Below, piece by piece: positions 15,618 through 26,800 of a stretch of DNA of 64,000 bases. The position numbers and the translations under genes are program-made. Each line of letters starts with the position of its first letter. Position 1 is the first letter of the stretch. The notes under the pieces were generated by a model, which was given only the letters and a program-made list of their open reading frames with translations, did not search any database and had not been told where the DNA came from. This DNA comes from Croceibacterium_A sp044506885 (lineage in GTDB: Bacteria; Pseudomonadota; Alphaproteobacteria; Sphingomonadales; Sphingomonadaceae): contig JBIQKC010000015.1 in assembly GCA_044506885.1 (NCBI GenBank), positions 1 to 64,000 of the forward strand, given 5' to 3'.

Positions 15618-17486
15618 TCAGGGGAGCCATTTCCACAGGAACAACCGCAGCCAGTCGCGCAGGCCGCGCGTCCAGATCCACAGCCGGCTGCGGCGGTCGA
15701 TCTCCACCTTGGCCACGCCTTCCATGCCCGGCCGCAAGGTCGCCGGCGCGTCTGCGGCCAGTTCGGCTTCGACACGGAATGCGTTCTTGCCGTCCTCGGC
15801 CGAAGTGACCGAAGTCAGCTTGGTGATCGTGAACGGCACCGTGCGCCCGGCAAGCCCGGTGGGCGCGAACCGCCCGGTCTGGCCCGGCTGGAGATAGGCG
15901 ATGTCGCCTTCCTCGACCTGGAGCGCGACGCGGAAATCGTCGAGCGGGGCGACTTCGAACAGCACCTCGCCTTCCTCCACCGGCGAGCCGACGAGCTGGC
16001 TGACGTCGCCCGACACCAGCACGCCGGAAATCGGCGCGACGATGTTCACCCGGCCGAGCTTGTATTCGATCAGGCGCAGTTCGGCTTCGGCCTGCGCCAG
16101 TTGCGCGCCGTAGAGGTTCATTTCCGCGCGCTCGTGCTGCGCCAGCGCCTGGCGATACTGGCGGTCGACCTGCCGCACTTCGCCGACCGAGCGGGCATAG
16201 TCGAGCTTCAGGTCGCGGTCGTCGAGCGCGGCGAGCACTTGCCCCTGGCGCACGACATCGCCGGCGCGAGCGTCGGAGCGGGCGATGAAGCCGGAGAACG
16301 GCACCGTCGCCGCGCGCTGCACCCGGCCTTCGAGCGCCGCGTCGGCGCTGACGCGGAACTGCGCTATCGGCAGGGCGAGGAACACGAACAGGATCACCGC
16401 CGCCGCGCCGAGCGCCTTGGCAAGCGGCTTGCGCGGCCCGAGCAGCGCCCTGGCGCCGTCCATCGCCTTGGCCCGGATGCGGCCGCTGACCAGCCGTTCC
16501 TCGCGCTGCTTGAGCACGAAGCCCGGCGCGGCGAGGCTGGCGGCGGTTTCGCAGAACAGCCGGTCGGCGGCCGAGAACGGCTCCGCGTCCGCCTCGCGCT
16601 CCGCCGTGATGACGCCGACGATCATGCCCCTGTCGCTGACCGGCACGGACAGCAGCGAACCGTTGCCCGAAGCGCCCGCGAGCCGCGCATGCTGGATGAC
16701 GATATGCGAGGCGTCGCCGTCTTCGGGCGGATAGACGATGGTCGCCTGCTGGTCGTAGGCTTCGTCCATCGCCGCCTCGATCGTCTCGGCGATGTCGGAG
16801 CGCTTGCGATGCCACGCCCCGTGCGAGATCGCCGCGAGCTTCAGCGCATCCTTCTTCACCAGCCCGAAGGCGACCCGCTCCGCCCCGATCGCGCGGCCGA
16901 GCTCGTTGCAGAACGCCATCGCCGTTTCGGCGAGGGTATCGTGCTCCTGCACCGCGGCGAGCAGATCCATCGACGATGCGGCGACCGCGCCGCCGCGCCC
17001 CTGCTCGGCCGCGCGGTGCCGCCAGACCAGCGACAGGATCCAGCCCACGCCCCAGTGCAGCTCGCGGATCGTCGCCTGGAGCAGCGGCGCCTGCGCCCCG
17101 GCCAGGGCCAGCACCACGACGCCGTGCGTCCCCTCCGCCGAAGCCACGGGATAGGCGATGCAGGTGACGCTAGGCTGATCGGGATCGGCTTCCACCACCG
17201 CGCGCCCGCCGGAGAGCGCCGCCTCGCCGACCTTGCGCAAGCCGTCGATGCTGCTCGGCGCGGCAGGCCAGATCGCCGCCGGCGCATAGGCGCCGGGTCC
17301 GCTTTCGAGCAGGATCAGCCCCCCGGTCGCGCCCGGCGTGCGGTTGCATTGCAGATCGAGCCAGGCCTTACAGAAGTCCGCCGCGCTCGACGCCGAGGCG
17401 AGCGCGGCCCACAGCGCCGCGTCGTCGCGAGGCCGGGTTCCGGCCGCCCCGCGCTCATCCAGCGAATGGACCCGGCTTTCCGCCAC
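15618..17486 (-). CDS. GAF-GAF-HlyD chimeric adaptor protein
   Basis: This 622-residue protein carries two cytoplasmic GAF-like domains (about 20-165 and 170-330), a membrane helix at about 357-376, and an HlyD/RND-type periplasmic adaptor (about 380-600). The adaptor has a split lipoyl half (GRVQRAATVPFSGFIARSDA), a coiled coil and the second half (NIVAPISGVLVSGDVS). GAF domains bind small ligands or mediate dimers, so export may respond to a cytoplasmic signal; this is inference. The GTG start at 17486 lies five bases after the DUF3467 stop with GAGG close by. Its stop is ten bases before the M50-HlyD start. Confidence 0.85.
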   Translation of the reverse strand: MAESRVHSLDERGAAGTRPRDDAALWAALASASSAADFCKAWLDLQCNRTPGATGGLILLESGPGAYAPAAIWPAAPSSIDGLRKVGEAALSGGRAVVEADPDQPSVTCIAYPVASAEGTHGVVVLALAGAQAPLLQATIRELHWGVGWILSLVWRHRAAEQGRGGAVAASSMDLLAAVQEHDTLAETAMAFCNELGRAIGAERVAFGLVKKDALKLAAISHGAWHRKRSDIAETIEAAMDEAYDQQATIVYPPEDGDASHIVIQHARLAGASGNGSLLSVPVSDRGMIVGVITAEREADAEPFSAADRLFCETAASLAAPGFVLKQREERLVSGRIRAKAMDGARALLGPRKPLAKALGAAAVILFVFLALPIAQFRVSADAALEGRVQRAATVPFSGFIARSDARAGDVVRQGQVLAALDDRDLKLDYARSVGEVRQVDRQYRQALAQHERAEMNLYGAQLAQAEAELRLIEYKLGRVNIVAPISGVLVSGDVSQLVGSPVEEGEVLFEVAPLDDFRVALQVEEGDIAYLQPGQTGRFAPTGLAGRTVPFTITKLTSVTSAEDGKNAFRVEAELAADAPATLRPGMEGVAKVEIDRRSRLWIWTRGLRDWLRLFLWKWLP

Positions 17487-17491
17487 TTGCC

Positions 17492-17815
17492 TCAGCCCAG
17501 CTTGCCGTAGCGCGTTTCATAGTCCGTCACGAGCTTGCCGAGCGCCTCGCTCAGCCGCTTGGCCGCGAACGGGCTCAGCACCACCCGGTGCTGCAAGTCC
17601 ACCTCGATCTCGTCGGGCCGCGCCGTCGGCTGGTCCCAGTTCTGGTTGAGCCCGAAGTTCAGCACCACTTCTTCGCGCGTGCTGGTGGCGTTGCACATGT
17701 TGCAGTAGCTGCTCTTCAGGTTGTCGGTGCGGAAGCGCAGCTTCTGCTGCCGGGGCGGCATCCCGGCATGGGCGGCCGGCGCTTCGGCCTTCTTCGGTGT
17801 CGGTTTGCGGCTCAT
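17492..17815 (-). CDS. DUF3467 protein
   Basis: This 107-residue protein has a basic, disordered start (MSRKPTPKKAEAP). A compact domain matches DUF3467: a strand with YCNMCNAT, EEVVLNFGLNQ, then a charged strand and the family ending RVVLSPFAAKRLSEALGKLV followed by YETRYG. The paired cysteines (38 and 41) are notable. Function of the family is unknown. ATG 17815 overlaps the giant gene stop (ATGA) with AAGGAG eight bases upstream inside that gene, so the two are translated in step. A role as chaperone or targeting factor for the giant protein is plausible but unproven. Confidence 0.85.
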   Translation of the reverse strand: MSRKPTPKKAEAPAAHAGMPPRQQKLRFRTDNLKSSYCNMCNATSTREEVVLNFGLNQNWDQPTARPDEIEVDLQHRVVLSPFAAKRLSEALGKLVTDYETRYGKLG

Positions 17816-20800
17816 CGGGCCGTCTCCTTCCTGTCCTTGCGCCGCCGCGCGCGTTTGCCCGTGGCGGGAACGTTGCGAATGGCCGGCAGCGCGATGGCGA
17901 ACAGCGCGCTGTCGAGCAGCCCGCCATCCGCGCCGGCGAGCAGGGAGTCGTCGCCTTGCGGTCCGGGCCCGACGCCGGAGAGCGACAGCGGAACGCCATC
18001 CATCTCGACCGTCACCGCGGCGACCGGCGCGGCGGCCGGGGCCGGCTGCCGCGCTGCGGCGGACGGAGCCTCGGCCGGCGCGGCCTCGGCGGAAGGCTGC
18101 GCCTCCTCGCCTTCGGTCTGCTCGGGCGCGGGCGGGGTTTCGGTCGCCCAGATCGACCCGGCCCACGTCGCCACCGCTTCCTCCAGCCCGTATTCGATCG
18201 GCGGGAACTCGGCCGCCGGGGCGGATTCGGACCGGTGCAGGCCGATCGCATCGCGCGGACCTTCGACGTCGGGCCGCAGCTCGTTGCCGAACGGACGATA
18301 GTCCCGAAGGTCGGTGACGAGCGACGGCGGGGCCCCCGCCCAGGCGCTGAACTCGCGATCCCAGCCGAGCGCCACGCGGGTCGTCAGCCACAGGTCCATC
18401 AGCGTCAGCTTCCGGTCGGCGTCGACGTCGCCGCGATAGCCGACCAGATGCAGCGCCTCGTCGTCCTGCGTGGCGGCCGGGGCGGCGTTGTTGATCGTCT
18501 CCACCGAGAGGGTGAGGATCTCGCTCGATCCGTAGGGCGCGCTTTCGGGCACGGTCGCATCGAGGCTGACGAGCGTGCGCAGGCCCGCCGCGATCGGCGC
18601 GTCGCTGACGATGGCGATGCGCACCAGCGACTGGCCGCCCGGCGCATCCTCTATCGTCCAGGTCCATGCCGCACCCGCGGGCATGTCGGGCCCGGCAGTC
18701 ACGCCATCGACCCGCAGCAGCGCCGGATCCCAGGCGACGGTGAAGGTCAGCGTCCGGACTCCGCCGTCGCTGGCGAAGCGCACCTGCAACCCGGCCGCGT
18801 CCTCCTCCGGCACGTCGACATGCTCGCCTGGCCCGCGCATGAAGTCGGGCATGACGGCGCTGCCCGCCGTGGCGGCGGAGAACACCATCGAGACGCCGTA
18901 GTCCCCGCCGGCAATACCGTCGGCATCGCCGTCGAGCAGCAGCCCGCCGATGTTGAGGAAGCCCTGGTCGGAAAGGACCAGCTCGTAATCGTCGTATTGC
19001 AGCGGCCGCCCGTCGGCGCGCGACAGCACCAGGCCGCGCCCGTCGGCATCGAACGTCAGCGTCGTCGTGACCGCGCCCACCAGCGCGCCGGTGAGGCTGA
19101 CCGCATCGGGCGTGGCGGCCGACGGATCGAGCACGCCGCTGAAGTCGATGTGGATCGCGCCGTCGACGATCCGCGTGCCTGTCACGGTGAGCGGCGGCGC
19201 GAGAGAGACGCTGACGTCGAGCGGACCGGCGGCGAACGTGCCGTCCTCGTTGCGCAATGTCGCGCGAACGGTGAAGTCGCCCGTGACCGCATAGCTGTGC
19301 GTGGCCTGGGTCGCGTTGCCGGCAACGGTCGTCGGCGCGGTGCCGTCACCCCAGTCGATCACCCACTCGATCGGCGTGTCGTCGCCCGGATCGGCGAGGT
19401 CGAGCAGCACGGTGTAGCTGCCGCCGACATAGGACTGCGCCGGGCCGTCCACGTCGAGCGTGGGCGCGACATCGGCCACGGTGACGGTGAAGGTCTGCGA
19501 GGTGAGCCTGCCATCACCATCGGTCACGCGGATCGTGAACGACACCGTCATGTCGCCGTCCGCCGCCAGCCAGGTCAACAGCCCGGTTTCGGACAGCGTC
19601 GCCCCGGCGGGGCCGGCCACCAGCGTCCAGCGCAGGTCCTCGTCGGCTCCGTCGGGGTCGGTGGCCGAAAGCTGGAGCGAAACCGTTTCGCCCTCGTCCA
19701 CCGAAAGGTCGGCGATGGGGGCCAGCACCGGCGGCAGGTTGTCCGCCGCCACCACGGTGATGGTGAAGCTGCGTTCGGCGATGAAGCCGCCGCTGTCGGT
19801 GACGCGCACGGTCACCATCTGATCGCCCAGGTCGACCCCCGCCTGCCAGCTGAACTGGCCGCTGGCCGAAATCGTCGCGCCCGCCGGTCCGGAGACAAGC
19901 GAGTATGTCAGCGCATCGGCGTCGTCTTCGGCATCGCTGCCCTCGAGCGCAAGGATCAGCACGTCGCCCTGCGCCACCGTGCGGTCGGCGATCTCGGCGA
20001 GCGTGGGCGCGCTATTGTCGGGATCGAGCGCCACGGCGATGGCGAACGTGACCTGGTCGAAGGCCCCGTCGGGATCGGTGACCCGGACGGTGACCGTCTG
20101 CGTGGCGCTGTCGTCGGTCGCGACCCAGCGGAACGTGCCGTCGGGCGAGACCGTGGCGCCGGCCGGGCCATCGATCATGGTATAGACGAGATCGGCCGCA
20201 TCGTCGTCCGCATCGGTCGCGGTGAGAGCGAAGGTCAGTTCCGCCCCCTCCGACACGTTCCGGTCCGCAATCGGATCGAATACCGGCGCGACGTTGCCCG
20301 CCACGGTAACAGTGATCGTGAAGGTGGCGTCGGCCGACGCGCCGGCCGCGTCGGTGACCCGCACGACGATCGCCTGATCCCCGCTGCCCGCTGCGCCCCA
20401 GGTGAAGCGGCCGTCGGCGGTGACCGAGGCACCCGCCGGCCCGGACACGAGCGAGAAGGTCAACGCGTCCTGCGCGTCGTCGACGTCGCTAGCGACCAGC
20501 ATGAAGTCCACCGCTTCGCCGTCGGCGGCGCTGCGATCGGCCGGGCGCGTCAGCACCGGCGCATCGTTCACCGCATCGACGGTGATGTGGACGGTGGCGG
20601 TCGAAGGCGCGTTGATGTTGTCGGTGACCGAGTAGGTGAAGCTGTCCGACCCGAAGAAGTCGGCATCGGGGATGTAGGTCCAGGCCCCGCCGGGCTCGTC
20701 GGGAGGAATCAGGGTGCCCGATGTGGGGCCGGTCAGGATCGTCACCGCCAGCTGATCGCCATCGACATCGTCGTCATTGGCGAGAAGGTCGATGGAGATG

Positions 20801-23800
20801 GAGGAATCCTCGTCCCCGCCGACGATGTCGTCGCGTGCGACCGGCGGCGTGTTGATGTCGCCGCCGAACATGATGTCGTCGACGATCACCAGGCTGTCGA
20901 GCGCGCCCTGGCCGATGAGGTCGAACGACAGCAGCGCGCCGTTGCTCGTGTCGGCGCCGGCAAGCGAGATGGTGACCACCACCTCTTCGGTGAGCGGATC
21001 GCCGGAAATCGTGACGCCCGGCGCGAGATATACCGTTCCATCCGCCTGGAGGTTGAACAGCGAGTCCGACAGGTCGAGCCCGCCGAGCGCCGCGAACAGG
21101 GATTCGCCGGTAACCGGATCGATCAGCGCGACCTCGAACGCGTCCGGTGGCAGGTTGGCCGTGCTGCCGAGCGCGGCCGAGAGGATGCGGAACGAAATGC
21201 TCTCCGCGCCCACGGGCACGGCGAAGCCCTGCCGCAGCGAGGAGAGGAAACGCCCGTCCTCCGCCAGCACGCCGGCGCCGCCCGAAACGGAAGCCGAGCC
21301 CACCAGCGACCAGCCGGCATGCGCCGCAAAATCGCCATTCAGCAAAGGATCGACCGCCGGGCTGCCCAAAGTCAGCGTGGACGCACCGGGGGCGTCCACG
21401 CTGAACGGTGTCGGCGCGGTTCCGGTCAGAGTGACGGTCGCATCCCCGGATGCGCCTGTGCCATCCTCCGAGGCCGTAACGGGAAGGACCGGAACGTCGC
21501 CTGCCTGGGGCAACACCCGCGTGCCAGCGGTCAGTTCGCCGGCCATCAGCGACGATGCCGTGCCGGGAAGATCGAGCAGCCCCAGTGCGTGACCCATCTC
21601 GTGCGTGATGACGGTCAGGAGATCGTAACCGAGCTCAGCACCGCTGCCCGCCTCGGCGGTCAGGCGGTACCCGTCGCCGGCGAATTCCGAGGAATCTTCC
21701 GGAGAGAAGTCCACAAACCAGCCATGGCCCGCCGCCGTGGGATCGAAGTACAACGTGTCGCCTTCGAATACGGCGAGCGCATTGTCCGGCAGGTCGCGCA
21801 GTTCGATGGCAACACGCTGGAGCCGCCCCGCCCGTTCCGCATCGAGCCCCGCCTGGACCCACAGATTCACCGCGTGGTCGATCAGCCCCCTGATTTCCTC
21901 GTGGGTGAGCGGCTCACCGCCGAAGGTCTCGCTTGCCTGTTCGGAAGCAAGCAGGGGCGAACCCGGCAAGACTCCGTTCACGGCCGCGAGTGGCGTGAAG
22001 CGGATATTGTCGAGCAGGAACAGCTGGCTCACCGCCGACGACAAGGCCGCGACCCCTTCGGTGACGACGCCCATCGCTTCGACGTCGGCCAATGCCTCCT
22101 TGAACTCGGCATCCGGCTGCGTGCCCGAATGGGTAATCGTAATGCTGACGCTGCGCCCCTTGTACTCGTCGGGAACGACCACCGAGTATTCCATCTTGCT
22201 GAAGAAGCCCGTGCCCAGATCGATAGCCGTCGTTCCGGCGGGCGTACCGGCAACCTGCGCTTCGATGGGCGCCATCCCGGGCGCGGCGAAGCTGACCGTC
22301 ACGGTGGTGCCGGCAGACAGCATGAACGGCTTGATGATCTCGAAGGTCAGGTAGTCCTTGTCGGTGGGGACGTAGGTAAAGTTGTGCGTGACGGAATCGA
22401 GCCCGGGCAGCACCGATCGAATGGCTTCGCGCAAGGTGCCGGCAAAATCGGATGCCGCATTGGCGTACTTGGAAATGAGCTTTACGATCTCGCTGCTGCC
22501 GACCAGAGGGTCCATCGCCTCCAGCGCGGCATCCAGGATCTTCTGCTCGTACGCAGTGAGCACGGTTCCCGCGGGCAGGTATGAATCCAGAACGCTCAGC
22601 ACCAGTTCGCGCGACCCGCTGACGAACGCCTCGCGGATCTGCACGCTGCGATCCTCCGCGCCGGGCAGGAAGTTGCTGGCGAGCACGTCGAGCGCCGCCG
22701 CTCCGCCCATGATCAGCTTGTGATCGGTGCCCATCGCAAGGTTCGACGGGAAGAGCTTGTCGAAGTGATTGCGGATGGCGTCTGAAACATACTTCTTCAG
22801 GCGATTGAGGCTGCTCTCGCTATCCGTCCCCTCGCCGAACACGAAACGGGGGAGGCCCGTCTTGTCCGCAATCGAATTAAGCATGTTGTTAATGGCCGGC
22901 GCCACGAACTGCGTATTGGCTTCGTAGACTTTCTCCGCAGATCTTAGAGCCTTTAAGGCAAGCTCCGTCTGTTCGCCCGCAGTTTTGTTATACCAGCCGA
23001 CTACTGTGGAAGCCAGCCAGCTTGTGACCCTGCCCGGAGTCGGGACGGGAAACTTGCCCATCCGAATATCGTTAAATAACGCAAAGTGGGTATCGAAGAA
23101 GTTTTCCCACATCACGACAAGAGATTCTTTGAGGTTGGACTGGGGATCAACGTTGACGGTGAACAACCCGCCTATATCGAGCGTTTCCAGCACTTCGAGA
23201 CCGGAGATGGTCGCGCCAACGCTGCTCCAGTAGTCTGTCAAACTACTGAAATCCATTATGAATCCGTTTCCGCCATGGAAGGAGAATCCCGGAATTTCAT
23301 AAGACAGCGGGAAACGGCCCGTGCCGTCCGGCAACTTCCCGCCATTGGCGATGCGAGCCAGGTGGACGTTCAGCGATTCACGCGTGCCGATCTCGAAGTT
23401 GCCGTTGAAGACGCTCTGAACGGTCGGCTGGGTCGGCTGCTTCTGATCGGAATTGTCGTAGGTCAGCGGATCCTTGGGCTCGAGATCGACATTCGGCCTA
23501 AACTCGGCCCCGCCGCCAGCCGGGGAGAAGTACCAGCCCGTGCCGACGCCCTCCAGAATGTCGCTACCCTCGTAGGGCGAGTTCGGCGACACGTCGGACC
23601 TGTCCGTGGGGGGCGCCGCCTTCTGCCGGTTGGCCTCTGCATTGCGTTCCGCCACGTTGCCGGTGATTTTCGACGGCGAGACATAGTACCACGGCTGATC
23701 GTTGTACTTGTCTTGCGTGGGTATGCCCATCACGCGCGGACGAATCCCTTCGTCGGTGATCCTGCGGTAGATCGTCGCTCCCTGATATTCGAGCAGCGAG

Positions 23801-26800
23801 GTGTCGACCGTGCCGCCGTACCACTGCCACACGCGGCTGTGCGGGCCGCCGGCGCCAAACGTCAGCGCTTCTTCGGCCAGGCCGGCAAGCAGCGGCCCGG
23901 CGGCATAGGAAAGCACGCCCGGGCCGAAGTCGTCTTCGTTGAAACCGGCCATGCCGTTTGACGTGCCATGCCCACCGAACCAGCGAAGCAGATCGACCGT
24001 GCCGAAGTTGCGACCGTTCGGAGTGGGTGTGGTGCTGAGGTGATCGGCGGCCGTCTGGTAGTAGTTCTCGCTGAAGCCGACGTTGTTCCAGACCGTGACA
24101 TCGGGATCCAGGAAATCGGCATACTGCACGGGATTGGTTTGAATCCCGAGGACGTTCATGAACTCCTGGACCTTTTCCAGATAGTACGCGTACTTCGCCG
24201 CATCGGCAGCGCTGATGAGGCCCGTACCGAGCGCCTTGGCCGTCTGCAGGACGGTTGTGGAAAGTCCCTTCCACCCGAGAATGCTGAACAGGAGCCGCCC
24301 GCCCGAAAGCGCGGTATAGGTGTTCACCGCAAGCGCCGCAGCCGAATAGATCGCCAGCCCCGCCTGTGCGAAGTCGATAATCTTGGCGAGCGGGATGTCG
24401 AGTGACGGCTGGTTGAAGTCATGGGGATCGAGCGCCGTCATCTGGATGTCGGTCACCCCGGGCTTGTAGTAGCCGATACGCTGAATGATCTCGCTATTGA
24501 CCACGGTCCCGCGCGAGTGGCCGATGAAGTGCAGCGGAGAAGCCAGGATCCCGCCGCCGCTCTTGGAATCAAGATCCATCAGCGCCGCGAACAGAGAATC
24601 CGCCGCGGCTTCGGCGAAGCCGACCTCGGCGTAGTCGGATTCCTTGACCCAGTCGGCGATGAGCACGACCGACTGGCCCGCGTAGCTTTGCATCATCGCG
24701 GCGGTGACGATGCCTCCGGTATAGGCATCGACCCACAATCCCCGATTCTTGTCGTACATCAGGATCGCACCGCCGCCCGACGCTTCGGAGATGAAGCCGG
24801 CCAGTTCGATGAAGGCGATCGGCTGCTGGAAGGACTCGCGGCTCGCGAAGTTGAGCTGGAATCCGTGAGTCAGGAATGTCACGCCGGCGTAGGGCGCCTC
24901 GATCTTCTTCGGCGCGACACGGAAAGAAGCGTTTTCGCGCGCACCGTTGTTGATGACCTTGACGCCCCAATAGAGCGTTTGTCCGCCGGTGAGCACGCGC
25001 GCGTAGGCGTCGGAGAACTCAAGCTCGTAGACGCCGGCATCCAGCGCTTCGACAAACGAGGCGTGGCCGTTATCGTCGACTTTCCATTTGCCCGGCTTGA
25101 GATTGAGCGCGGTGTAGATGCGACCCGGATTGCTGTCGTCGCCCCTCCAGGACGGTTTTGAATCGATCACGGGCGTGCGGTCGCGGATCGGATCGTCGGG
25201 GAACAGTCCCTGGCCCGACGGGAGCGTGCTCAGGAAAAAGCTCGTGCGCAGAAACTCGCCGAAGGGCGACAGGTCCGGATCGATTACCCAGCGGAACGTG
25301 AGCGGAGAATCTCCCGCCTCCTTGTCGTGAATGTTCTCCAGACCTGTCGGCGAGACCAGGTCCAGCGCATCGGAGTTCTGCAGGGCAAGACCCCGTCCGT
25401 GCCGCGTTACGTCGATCGGGTTGAGGTTGACGACCGGCAGCGGATCCGACCCCGGAAGCATGCCGGCCCCGACGTTGAAGGCGTCGATCGGCGTTTCCCG
25501 AAGCGTAGTTGAAGACAATGCCTCGACGCGGGCAATCAGGCCCGGAATCGAAAATACGGCTACGTTCCCGGACTGCCGGTAGTTCGCATAGAGGCGCGTT
25601 CCGGTTGAATCGATCTCGAGATCCTCCAGGAAGCCCAGAGCGACGGGAGTCGTCGCGGCGACGAGTTGCGGGTTTTCCCCGAACGGATCCTTGATGATGC
25701 CGACCTTCGAACCCCAGTTGTGCTGGTCTTCGAACGCAACGGCGAGAGCGGTATCTATGTACATCTGGCGGGGTACCGCCCAGTCGGCCACGAACGCCCA
25801 TTGCAGATCCGGCGTAACCACCACACCCGAAGCATTGCGGATGTCCAGATCGTTCAACTGGCCAGTGCGCGACGCGATGATGCCGACATAGTATGCGGAA
25901 TCCCCGGTCATCGGCCAGGTGCGGATGCCCACCGGATCGAGGTTGAGCTTCATCGAAGTAGGGCCGCGCAAGTCGATTTTGGCCTGGAAGGAGATGGCCT
26001 CGGGCATGACGATGTCGATGGTATGGAACCCGCCCTGAAGGTCTCCGCGCGCGGTGTAGACCAGCTTGGTGGGATCGACGGTCGCCTTGATCTCGAAGGG
26101 CTCCATGCCCGCCGCAAGCTCGGTCAGTATCTTGCGATAGGTGGTTGCCTCCTCGTCGATGTCCGCTTCGTCGACATTGATGACGACAATCGAACCCTGC
26201 ACACGGCCGCTTTGTGTCCACGACGGCAGCGTGGAGGCGATCATGCCGCTTCCCGGCACCGCGACGAACAGACGCCGGCCATCCGAGGTCACGGCGAGAC
26301 TGTTGATCTTGCCGGCATCCGGCGCATTAACGGTGATCGAGGCAACAACCTTGTGGAAGTCCTCGGAACCCGGCCGGATGTCGATCACGTGCACCGCCCC
26401 GACACCCGCAACGTACAGGTATCGGCCCTGCGGATCGACCGCGAGCGCAGTGCTGATGGACTTGTCGCCGGGGAGCTTGATCATATCGATCGCGGATGTC
26501 GCGGCGTCGACATCGAACTGCGTTACGGTCATCGCGTCGATTACCGCGATTCCGCTGGTGGTTGCGACGTAGGCGCGCGACCGGTCGGCGGTAACAACAG
26601 TATCGTAAATCGCACTGACTGACGGGGCATCGTCATCGAGCAGGGTGATCCGCTTGACCACCTTGTCCTGCGCATTGACGATCGCCGTGGAATCGACGTC
26701 CGCCCGGAAATCGGTCAGGTCGATCACCTGCACCGCAGTGTGTCCGTCCTCGTCGCTGCCACCGAGGAAGCCGAAACCGGTCTTGTTCTCGATCGTGATG

